Source: Desulfocucumis sp964643075
Lineage (GTDB): Bacteria; Bacillota; Desulfotomaculia; Desulfotomaculales; Desulfocucumaceae
NCBI GenBank assembly: GCA_964643075.1
Contig: CAZXQO010000013.1
Coordinates: forward strand, 29,365-93,364
DNA length: 64,000 nt
Reading direction: 5' to 3'
Both the position numbers and the translations under genes were made by a program. The notes under the pieces were generated by a model. That model was given only the letters and a program-made list of their open reading frames with translations, did no database searches and had not been told where the DNA came from. Positions 42,675 through 49,464 of the stretch are shown here, piece by piece (position 1 is the first letter of the stretch; every line of letters starts with the position of its first letter).

Positions 42675-43604
42675 ATGAGTCGTAAAAAAATTACCGTGGT
42701 AGGCTCCGGCAATGTTGGAGCAACCTGCGCTCACTGGGCAGCGTCCAAAGAACTGGGAGACATTGTGCTAATCGACGTAGTGGAAGGAGTGCCTCAGGGT
42801 AAGGCACTGGACTTAATGGAGGCTGCTCCTGTCGAGGGATATGACTGCAACATTATCGGTACAAATAATTATGAAGACACCGCTAATTCCGACGTAGTCA
42901 TCATCACAGCCGGCATAGCCCGGAAGCCCGGCATGAGCCGGGACGATTTACTTAATACCAACGCCAAGATTGTTGGCTCATGTGCGGAGCAGGCGGCAAA
43001 ATATTCACCTAATGCCGTTATTATCGTAGTAACCAACCCCCTGGACGTTATGGCTTACGTGGCTCTTAAGGCCAGTGGCTTCCCGCCCAACAGGGTCTTC
43101 GGCATGGCTGGAGTGCTGGATTCGGCCCGTTTCCGCACCTTCATCGCTTTGGAACTGGGTGTCTCCTTTGAGGACGTCAGCGCTTTCGTACTGGGTGGCC
43201 ACGGAGATGATATGGTACCTCTGGTAAGATATAGTTATGCCGGCGGCATCCCTATTGAAAAGCTCATTCCCGCCGACAGAATTGAAGCCATGGTGGAAAG
43301 AACCCGTAAGGGTGGCGCGGAAATAGTTAATTATCTTAAAACCGGCAGCGCATTTTATGCACCTGGTGCATCAGCCGTTCAGATGGCCGAATCCATATTG
43401 AAAAACAAAAAGAGGATTTTACCGGTGGCTGCCTATTTACAGGGCGAATACGGTGAGAAGGACATGTATTTTGGAGTTCCCGCCATCGTTGGCAGTAACG
43501 GTATTGAAAAAATAATCGAAGTCGACTTAACCGATGAGGAGAAGGTATCCATCAAGAAATCGGTTGATTCCGTCCGCAAGGTCATGCAAGTCATTCAGGG
43601 CTAA
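42675..43604 (+). CDS. mdh: Malate dehydrogenase (LDH-like)
   Basis: A 309 aa NAD-dependent enzyme interconverting malate and oxaloacetate. Visible: KITVVGSGNVGATCAHWAA at the N-terminus, ITAGIARKPGMSRDDLL around 80 with substrate-binding Arg, VTNPLDVMAYVALKASGF around 120, GMAGVLDSARFRTFIALEL around 147 and the catalytic His in VLGGHGDDMVPL around 174. ATG 42675 after AAAGGAGG. It supplies oxaloacetate to the 5S carboxyltransferase encoded next. Confidence 0.95.
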   Translation: MSRKKITVVGSGNVGATCAHWAASKELGDIVLIDVVEGVPQGKALDLMEAAPVEGYDCNIIGTNNYEDTANSDVVIITAGIARKPGMSRDDLLNTNAKIVGSCAEQAAKYSPNAVIIVVTNPLDVMAYVALKASGFPPNRVFGMAGVLDSARFRTFIALELGVSFEDVSAFVLGGHGDDMVPLVRYSYAGGIPIEKLIPADRIEAMVERTRKGGAEIVNYLKTGSAFYAPGASAVQMAESILKNKKRILPVAAYLQGEYGEKDMYFGVPAIVGSNGIEKIIEVDLTDEEKVSIKKSVDSVRKVMQVIQG

Positions 43605-43656
43605 GCAATTTTTTAATAAAATAACATCTTGAATAATTCCCGAAAGGGGGACGATT

Positions 43657-45057
43657 ATGAATATAGGCGAGCGTAGGGTAAAGATAATGGATACCACTAT
43701 GCGTGACGGTCACCAGTCTTTACTGGCCACCAGAATGCGCCTGGAACACATGATTCCCATCGCGGAAAAAATAGACGCGATTGGTTTTCACTCCGTAGAA
43801 GTCTGGGGAGGAGCTACCTTCGATTCATGCATGAGGTTTTTGAACGAAGATCCCTGGGAAAGACTGAGGGTTTTCAGAAGGCATTTGAAGAATTCTAAAA
43901 CCCAGATGCTGCTGCGGGGACAAAACGTAGTTGGTTACAAACATTACGCAGACGACGTGCTGGATGAATTCATTAAAGCAGCCGTGCACAACGGCATGGA
44001 CATATTCAGGATATTCGACGCCCTGAACGACGTGCGTAATATGGAAAGAGCCATATTAACCACCAAGCGTGAGGGCGGTCACGTGCAGGGGACTGTGGTA
44101 TATACCATCAGCCCGGTACACAATTATGACTTCTTTATGCGCATGGGCAAGGAGCTCGAGCAACTGGGCGCAGACTCCATCTGCCTGAAGGATATGGCCG
44201 GCATACTGGCCCCGTATCCCGCCTATGAAATCATCAAGGGTCTCAAGGAAACTCTGAGTATCCCCATCCAGCTGCACTGCCACTACACCAGCGGTATGGC
44301 GGCCATGACTTATATGAAGGCCGCAGAGGCGGGAGTAGACGTTATTGACTGTGCCATATCATCGATGGCTTTGCAAACATCTCAGCCTGCTATTGAGACC
44401 ATGGTAGCTGCCTTTAAGGACACACCATACGACACCGGGCTGGATTTGACCGCACTGACCGAGATAGCAGATCATTTCAGGGACATAAGGAATAACTACG
44501 CCCAGTTTGATAACTCATCAAACAACGTGGACACCAACGTCTTACAGTATCAGGTACCGGGCGGCATGATTTCAAACTTTGTAAACCAACTAAAAGAGCA
44601 GGATGCCCTGCACAAGTTGCCAGAAGTGCTGGCGGAAGTACCCAGAGTGAGGGAAGATTTTGGCTTCCCGCCGCTGGTAACACCCAGCAGCCAGATTGTA
44701 GGCACCCAGGCAGCCATCAATGTGCTGATGGGAGAGCGTTACAAAATGGCTACTAACGAAGTTAAAAACTATATGCGCGGATTCTATGGCAGATCACCTG
44801 CCCCGGTGAATGAAGAAGCACGCAAAAAGATTATCGGCGATGAAGAACCTATCACCGTCCGCCCGGCAGATATGATCGAGCCCGAACTTCCCGCAGCCCG
44901 GGAAGAAGTGGGAGCATACATGGAAAAACCCGAGGATGTGGTTTCAGTAGCCCTATTTCCGCAGGTGGCACCCAAGTTCCTTAAGGAAAGAATGGCTAAA
45001 AAGCTGCTGGTCGACCTGGATCTGGCTGCTCAGGGTTCTGAATTCTATCCTCTATAG
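43657..45057 (+). CDS. Oxaloacetate/pyruvate carboxyltransferase (5S subunit)
   Basis: A 466 aa TIM-barrel enzyme of the pyruvate carboxylase B / oxaloacetate decarboxylase alpha family. Visible: MDTTMRDGHQSLLATRMR near residue 10 with the metal-binding Asp, IFRIFDALNDVRNM around 110, the metal-bridging Lys in CLKDMAGIL around 178 and HCHYTSGMAAMTY around 206 with the two His ligands. It lacks the biotin domain, which is the separate 1.3S gene. It transfers carboxyl from carboxybiotin to pyruvate, or the reverse, and is the last gene of the operon. Confidence 0.93.
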   Translation: MNIGERRVKIMDTTMRDGHQSLLATRMRLEHMIPIAEKIDAIGFHSVEVWGGATFDSCMRFLNEDPWERLRVFRRHLKNSKTQMLLRGQNVVGYKHYADDVLDEFIKAAVHNGMDIFRIFDALNDVRNMERAILTTKREGGHVQGTVVYTISPVHNYDFFMRMGKELEQLGADSICLKDMAGILAPYPAYEIIKGLKETLSIPIQLHCHYTSGMAAMTYMKAAEAGVDVIDCAISSMALQTSQPAIETMVAAFKDTPYDTGLDLTALTEIADHFRDIRNNYAQFDNSSNNVDTNVLQYQVPGGMISNFVNQLKEQDALHKLPEVLAEVPRVREDFGFPPLVTPSSQIVGTQAAINVLMGERYKMATNEVKNYMRGFYGRSPAPVNEEARKKIIGDEEPITVRPADMIEPELPAAREEVGAYMEKPEDVVSVALFPQVAPKFLKERMAKKLLVDLDLAAQGSEFYPL

Positions 45058-45076
45058 CAAAACAAATTCTAAAAAA

Positions 45077-45090
45077 GGGGCTAACGCCCC
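45077..45090 (+). terminator. Small hairpin after the 5S gene
   Basis: AAAAAAGGGGC, loop TAAC, GCCCC. Weak on its own because no T run follows; the strong terminator is at 45192. Confidence 0.4.
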
Positions 45091-45126
45091 TCAGGACTAT
45101 CGGTCCATCACCCCGATCTATTGAAA

Positions 45127-45157
45127 GGGGACATACCTCCTTCGGAGGAATGTCCCC
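45127..45157. repeat. GGGGAC-family hairpin, copy 2
   Basis: GGGGACATACCTCC, loop TTC, GGAGGAATGTCCCC, with one mismatch in the stem. Related to copies at 25882-25932 and 49289-49319. Confidence 0.85.
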
Positions 45158-45191
45158 CAAATATTATTCACTTTGACAATCTCCCATCTCT

Positions 45192-45227
45192 CAACAAAAA
45201 ACAGCCTTTAGGGGCTGTTTTTTGTTG
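45192..45227. terminator. Terminator of the methylmalonyl-CoA operon
   Basis: CAACAAAAAACAGCC, loop about TTTAGG, GGCTGTTTTTTGTTG: a long stem with A and T runs. Confidence 0.85.
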
Positions 45228-45232
45228 AGAAG

Positions 45233-45357
45233 TTTTGTAGCTATTCAGGTATTCAGAATTCAGAATATTTCGAGACGATAAACCGTTTTCTCATGCTGAC
45301 TCTTAACTCCTGTTGTTTCCGCCGGCTCTCTCATTCTGAACATAAGTAGCTACAAAA
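45233..45357. repeat. Possible small inverted-repeat element
   Basis: TTTTGTAGCT (45233-45242) and AGCTACAAAA (45348-45357) are exact inverted repeats bounding about 125 bp. Inside, ATTCAGAATTCAGAAT and ATTCTGAA extend the symmetry. No coding capacity. The gap 45058-45466 is thus filled by a hairpin, the terminator, this element and the phoP promoter region. Confidence 0.55.
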
Positions 45358-45392
45358 TATTTTACTTAAAATTAAAAAAGGATAACCCTTTT

Positions 45393-45420
45393 TTAACACG
45401 TCTTTTTTGTACACTTAACA
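45393..45420 (+). promoter_or_regulatory. Possible Pho box upstream of the response regulator gene
   Basis: TTAACA at 45393-45398 and again at 45415-45420, 22 bp apart (two helical turns), with TTGTACA between. This resembles Gram-positive PhoP sites, direct repeats of TTAACA-like units at 11 bp steps. Confidence 0.45.
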
Positions 45421-45466
45421 TTATTTATTTATGCTTTAATCAATGAATTGAGGGGGGCTGTCATTG

Positions 45467-46180
45467 ATGTCCACAATCCTTGTGGTGGATGACGAGGCAA
45501 ATATTGTTGAGCTGATAAGATTTAATCTGGAAAAGGAGAATTTCAGGGTAATAACCGCTCCGGACGGTGTCAGTGGACTTGCCACTGCCCAGGAATATTT
45601 GCCGGATATAATCATCCTGGACATAATGATGCCAGACAAAGACGGATTTGAGGTTTGTCGGGCCCTGCGGGCAAATAAAAACACGGCTTACATACCCATA
45701 ATAATGCTCAGTGCCAAGAGTGAGCTAATGGACAAGGTAATCGGTCTGGAAATGGGTGCAGATGACTACATGACCAAACCTTTCAGCCCCCGAGAACTGC
45801 TGGCCAGGGTTAAAGCGAACTTGCGCCGCCGGGAATTCAATAGCAATATAACCCCGGCGTATGAAGAAAAGGAAATTAGATGTAACAATATGCTTATCCG
45901 CCCGGAAAGATTCGAAGCCATGGTGGATGGTATGAGGCTTGATTTATCCCCCAAGGAGTTTGAAATACTCCATGTGCTGGCTTCAAATCCTGGGAGGGTA
46001 TTTACCAGGGATTCATTGCTGGAAAAAATTTGGGGCTTCGACGCTATCAGAGAAACCCGTACGGTGGATGTACACATCAGATATCTTCGCCAAAAGATTG
46101 AACGAGATCCGGGCAATCCAGAGTACATAGAAACAGTCAGAGGGGTAGGCTACAAATTCAGAGATTACCGGCAAGCATAA
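45467..46180 (+). CDS. OmpR/PhoB-type response regulator
   Basis: A 237 aa two-domain regulator. Receiver: ILVVDDEANIVELI with acidic pocket, phosphoacceptor Asp in IIILDIMMPDKDG around residue 52, and TKPFSPRELLARV with conserved Lys around 103. C-terminal winged HTH: LSPKEFEILHVLASNPGRVFTR (two parts) and VDVHIRYLRQKIE, VRGVGYKF. Position in front of pstSCA suggests it is PhoP/PhoB. No histidine kinase gene is next to it, which is unusual. ATG 45467 is 8 bases after AGGGGGGC; TTG 45464 is an alternative. Confidence 0.9.
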   Translation: MSTILVVDDEANIVELIRFNLEKENFRVITAPDGVSGLATAQEYLPDIIILDIMMPDKDGFEVCRALRANKNTAYIPIIMLSAKSELMDKVIGLEMGADDYMTKPFSPRELLARVKANLRRREFNSNITPAYEEKEIRCNNMLIRPERFEAMVDGMRLDLSPKEFEILHVLASNPGRVFTRDSLLEKIWGFDAIRETRTVDVHIRYLRQKIERDPGNPEYIETVRGVGYKFRDYRQA

Positions 46181-46188
46181 TGCAATAT

Positions 46189-46251
46189 TTAACAAAAATT
46201 AATAGGTTCCTAACAATAATCATAATTTGTGTTAACATATATGCTTATAAT
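46189..46251 (+). promoter_or_regulatory. Pho-box array and -10 element of pstS
   Basis: TTAACA (46189-46194), CTAACA (46210-46215) and TTAACA (46232-46237) lie 21-22 bp apart, followed by TATAAT at 46246-46251 with no good -35. An activator-dependent promoter with PhoP-type repeats is the natural reading. Confidence 0.7.
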
Positions 46252-46324
46252 AAAAACATGGACTGTTATGTGGCGGCGCCACTTAAAATATAAAAAATTA
46301 TAAACCTTTAGAGGGGGAAGATTT

Positions 46325-47236
46325 TTGAAGAAGAAGTTTATTGGTATACTGATCGCAGGACTTCTGGCCGTGCTGACATTTACCCTGGCAGGCTGCGGCG
46401 GTAGTGGGGAAAAAGCAGGGGAAACAAAGCAAGAGGCATCGCAGGCAGCAGAGATTTCCGACTCTGCCACAGCAGTCGGATCGACAGCCCTGCAACCTCT
46501 TGTTGAGCAAGCGGCAACAGATTTTATGGCTAAGAATCCCAAGGCCCAGATTGTGGTACAGGGGGGCGGCAGCGGTAATGGTCTGACCCAGGTTTCCCAG
46601 GGTGCTGCTGATATCGGTAACTCGGATATCTTTGCCGAGGAAAAAAATGGTATAGATGCCAGCCAGTTAACAGACACTAAAGTTTGTGTCGTGGGCATGG
46701 CTGCTGTGGTTAATAATAAGGTGGGCGTGGACAATCTTACTAAACAGCAATTAATTGATATTTTTACCGGTAAAATTAAAAACTGGAAAGAAGTTGGCGG
46801 AGTAGATCAAAAAATAGTCCTGGTAAACCGTCCCAAGGGTTCTGGAACCAGAGCCACATTCAAAAAATTTGCCCTTGATGGTACTGAAGAAGCCCAGGGC
46901 ATTGAAGAGGATGCCTCCGGTACAGTGCGTAAAATCATAAATGAAACCCCCGGTGCCATTGGTTATGAGGCTCTTTCATACCTGGACGGCAGCATAAAGC
47001 CGATTAAACTGGATGGCGTTGAGCCTAACCAAGAAAACATTCTTACCAACAAATATCCGGTATGGGCATACGAGCACATGTATACCAAGGGTGAGCCTGA
47101 CGGAGTGAAAAAAGCACTGCTTGACTACATGCTTACCGATGATGTACAGAAAACCCTCGTACCAAAGCTTGGATATATACCTGTAACGGAGATGAAGGTA
47201 AGCAGGGACGCCCAGGGTCAGGTAACAAACTTATAA
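46325..47236 (+). CDS. pstS: Phosphate ABC transporter substrate-binding lipoprotein
   Basis: A 303 aa lipoprotein: signal peptide with lipobox TLAGC (Cys around residue 24), then a Ser/Glu/Gly-rich linker and a PstS-type binding domain. Visible: AVGSTALQPLVEQAA, QGGGSGNGLTQVSQGAADIGNSD around 80 (anion-binding loop, read in two parts), FTGKIKNWKEVGG around 150 and NRPKGSGTRATFKKF around 172. TTG start behind AGAGGGGGAAG. pstC and pstA follow; pstB does not. Confidence 0.94.
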   Translation: MKKKFIGILIAGLLAVLTFTLAGCGGSGEKAGETKQEASQAAEISDSATAVGSTALQPLVEQAATDFMAKNPKAQIVVQGGGSGNGLTQVSQGAADIGNSDIFAEEKNGIDASQLTDTKVCVVGMAAVVNNKVGVDNLTKQQLIDIFTGKIKNWKEVGGVDQKIVLVNRPKGSGTRATFKKFALDGTEEAQGIEEDASGTVRKIINETPGAIGYEALSYLDGSIKPIKLDGVEPNQENILTNKYPVWAYEHMYTKGEPDGVKKALLDYMLTDDVQKTLVPKLGYIPVTEMKVSRDAQGQVTNL

Positions 47237-47261
47237 TCAGTGTAATAATGTTTATAATCAA

Positions 47262-47293
47262 CAGCGGGACGGTTATTGACAAACCGCCCCGCT
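47262..47293 (+). terminator. Hairpin between pstS and pstC
   Basis: AGCGGG-A-CGGTT, loop ATTGACA, AACCG-C-CCCGCT, followed by TTTGATG. A partial terminator or message-stabilising stem, as often seen after binding-protein genes, which allows more PstS than permease. Confidence 0.6.
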
Positions 47294-47337
47294 TTGATGT
47301 GTAATTACGTTATAGTGTTTTGAGGGAGGAAATAAGT

Positions 47338-48300
47338 TTGCCCAGACCACAATACAAAGGAGGTCGTGATGCAATCATGGCCGGTTCCCCTGCGCCAGGC
47401 CCCCTTTGGCATATATGGAAAAAATATAATGATCGCTTTGGTAAAATTATTACTCTTTTTTGTGCCATAACCGTAATTGCCATTACCATTTCCATCGTCA
47501 TTTTTATTAGCGCTAAAGGGCTTTCAACTTTTTTTGTAAACGGGGTCAGCCTACGGGAATTCCTGTTCGGCACCCAGTGGTGGCCGGATCGACCTCTCGA
47601 AGAAGGTGGACCGCTGGTAGGATCATTTAGCTTTATAGTCGGCTCACTGATTATTTCTTTACTAGCTGTAGCGATCAGTGCCCCCCTGAGCATTATCGTA
47701 GCTGTATTTATGGTAGAGATAGCAGAGAACTGGGCATACAGAATTCTACAACCAGCCATAGAGATGCTGGCCGGAATACCTTCTGTTGTTTACGGTTATG
47801 TAGGCTTAAGCCTGCTGGTACCATTTATCAGGGAAAACCTGGGCGGTACCGGTTTCAGTATATTAGCCGGCTTTCTAGTGCTCTCGGTAATGATACTGCC
47901 CACTATCATCAGCGTGTCTGCTGATGCTCTACGCTCTTTGCCGGGGGAATGGAAAGAAGCAGCCCTGGCACTGGGCTCCACTCGCTGGCAAACCATCAGA
48001 CACGTTCTTATACCAGCCGCCAGGTCAGGGATCATGACAGGAATAATTCTCGGCCTGTCCAGGGCTTTCGGTGAAGCTCTGGCGGTGCAGATGGTTATCG
48101 GTAATACCAGAAAGCTACCAACTTCTATATTGGATCCTATAATTACCCTCACCAGCGCCATCACAATTGACATGGGCTATACCATTACCGGACAACTCTG
48201 GAATAATGCCCTGTGGTCCATGGCACTGCTGCTGCTAATCATGTCGCTTTTCTTCATCATGATGATTAGAATATTCTCACGGAGGGGGGTAGCTAATTGA
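47338..48300 (+). CDS. pstC: Phosphate ABC transporter permease PstC
   Basis: A 320 aa permease with about six hydrophobic segments. The binding-protein-dependent transport motif is visible as EWKEAALALGSTRWQTIRHVL-like EAALALGSTRWQ around residue 215, with AFGEALAVQMVIGN downstream. TTG 47338 (LPRPQYKGG) follows GAGGGAGGAA at the proper distance; the TTG at 47320 would place the site inside the coding region. Its stop overlaps the start of pstA. Confidence 0.93.
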   Translation: MPRPQYKGGRDAIMAGSPAPGPLWHIWKKYNDRFGKIITLFCAITVIAITISIVIFISAKGLSTFFVNGVSLREFLFGTQWWPDRPLEEGGPLVGSFSFIVGSLIISLLAVAISAPLSIIVAVFMVEIAENWAYRILQPAIEMLAGIPSVVYGYVGLSLLVPFIRENLGGTGFSILAGFLVLSVMILPTIISVSADALRSLPGEWKEAALALGSTRWQTIRHVLIPAARSGIMTGIILGLSRAFGEALAVQMVIGNTRKLPTSILDPIITLTSAITIDMGYTITGQLWNNALWSMALLLLIMSLFFIMMIRIFSRRGVAN

Positions 48301-49181
48301 ACCATAAGCTGGCGGATAAAATGGCAACCCTGATGTTCTGGCTGGGGGCGATACTGGTACTGGTCATCCTGGGGGTATTAATAGGTTATATCTTATACCA
48401 CGGATTCAGTTCCATCGACATAAATTTTCTTACCAGGCCGCCACTTACCACAACTGCTGGTGGTGGTATCGGGCCGCAAATTTTCAACTCATTCTATCTG
48501 CTTTTTCTGTCGATGTCCATGACCATACCCATCGGACTGCTGGCAGGAATTTATATGGCAGAATACGCCCAGCCTGGCCGCATTACAGAGATGATCAGGC
48601 TTAGCATTGAAACCCTGACTTCTCTGCCTTCTATTGTAGTGGGTCTTTTCGGCCTGCTGGTTTTTGTCAATATGACCGGGTGGGGTTACTCCCTGGCATC
48701 CGGTGCCCTTGCTCTCACAATTTTTAATTTGCCTATGATGGTACGGATAGTTGAAGAATCAATCAGCAGTGTACCCAATAGCCTTAGGGAAAGCAGCCTT
48801 GCTCTGGGAGCTACCCGCTGGCAGACTATCTGGAGGGTAGTTTTACCTGCAGCGTTTCCTGGTTTTGTGACAGGCACCATCATTATTTCCGGCAGAGTTT
48901 TTGGTGAGGCGGCGGCGCTACTTTATACCGCAGGTATGAGTAGTCCGCCCCTGAGCTTTAATGAGCTGAATCCGGCCAGCCCAGCATCTCCCTTAAATCC
49001 TTTTAGACCTGCCGAGACACTGGCCGTGCATATATGGAAAGTCAATTCCGAGGCTATGATACCTGATATCAGAAGGGTGGCTGACGGTTCGGCTGCGGTT
49101 CTCGTAATCATTGTAATGATGTTTAATCTTTCCGCACGGTGGTTGGGAAGGATAGTTTACAAAAAGTTTACCGCCGGTTAA
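48297..49181 (+). CDS. pstA: Phosphate ABC transporter permease PstA
   Basis: A 294 aa permease with six hydrophobic segments; motif LRESSLALGATRWQTIWRVV around residue 165 and RVFGEAAALLYTAG around 200. It starts with a TTG overlapping the pstC stop (translational coupling). A PstB ATPase and PhoU should follow in a usual pst operon, but the next 280 bases are hairpins and repeat DNA and the next gene is on the other strand. Confidence 0.92.
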   Translation: MNHKLADKMATLMFWLGAILVLVILGVLIGYILYHGFSSIDINFLTRPPLTTTAGGGIGPQIFNSFYLLFLSMSMTIPIGLLAGIYMAEYAQPGRITEMIRLSIETLTSLPSIVVGLFGLLVFVNMTGWGYSLASGALALTIFNLPMMVRIVEESISSVPNSLRESSLALGATRWQTIWRVVLPAAFPGFVTGTIIISGRVFGEAAALLYTAGMSSPPLSFNELNPASPASPLNPFRPAETLAVHIWKVNSEAMIPDIRRVADGSAAVLVIIVMMFNLSARWLGRIVYKKFTAG

Positions 49182-49185
49182 TAGA

Positions 49186-49206
49186 AAAGCCAGATATTAT
49201 ATCTGG
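49186..49206 (+). terminator. Palindrome after pstA
   Basis: AGCCAGATA / TATCTGGCT with almost no loop, 5 bases after the pstA stop. No clear T run, so terminator strength is uncertain. Beyond it, 49210-49464 holds no gene; it contains the repeat at 49289. Confidence 0.5.
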
Positions 49207-49288
49207 CTTAGAGAATTATGAATTTTCTCCTAGGAGGCCGTTGAAAAACTGCGCCTTGTTTTGTAAGGCTCGCCGTCCAGTATTAATT

Positions 49289-49319
49289 GGGGACACACCT
49301 CCGAAGGAGGTGTGTCCCC
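49289..49319. repeat. GGGGAC-family hairpin, copy 3
   Basis: GGGGACACACCTCC, loop GAA, GGAGGTGTGTCCCC: a perfect 14 bp stem. Same family as 25882-25932 and 45127-45157. It lies where pstB would be expected. Confidence 0.9.
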
Positions 49320-49464
49320 TGACCTCTGACCAACCGTATGCTCCGCGCTGTCCGGCTTCACCTTTCGCGCCATGCTTGTTTTTGACTAGTCTCTAGCTCT
49401 TGAGCCTTAGATAAACTTGTTTTGCGCAATATGTTGTTTTACATATGGCTGTTTTTCATCGGGC

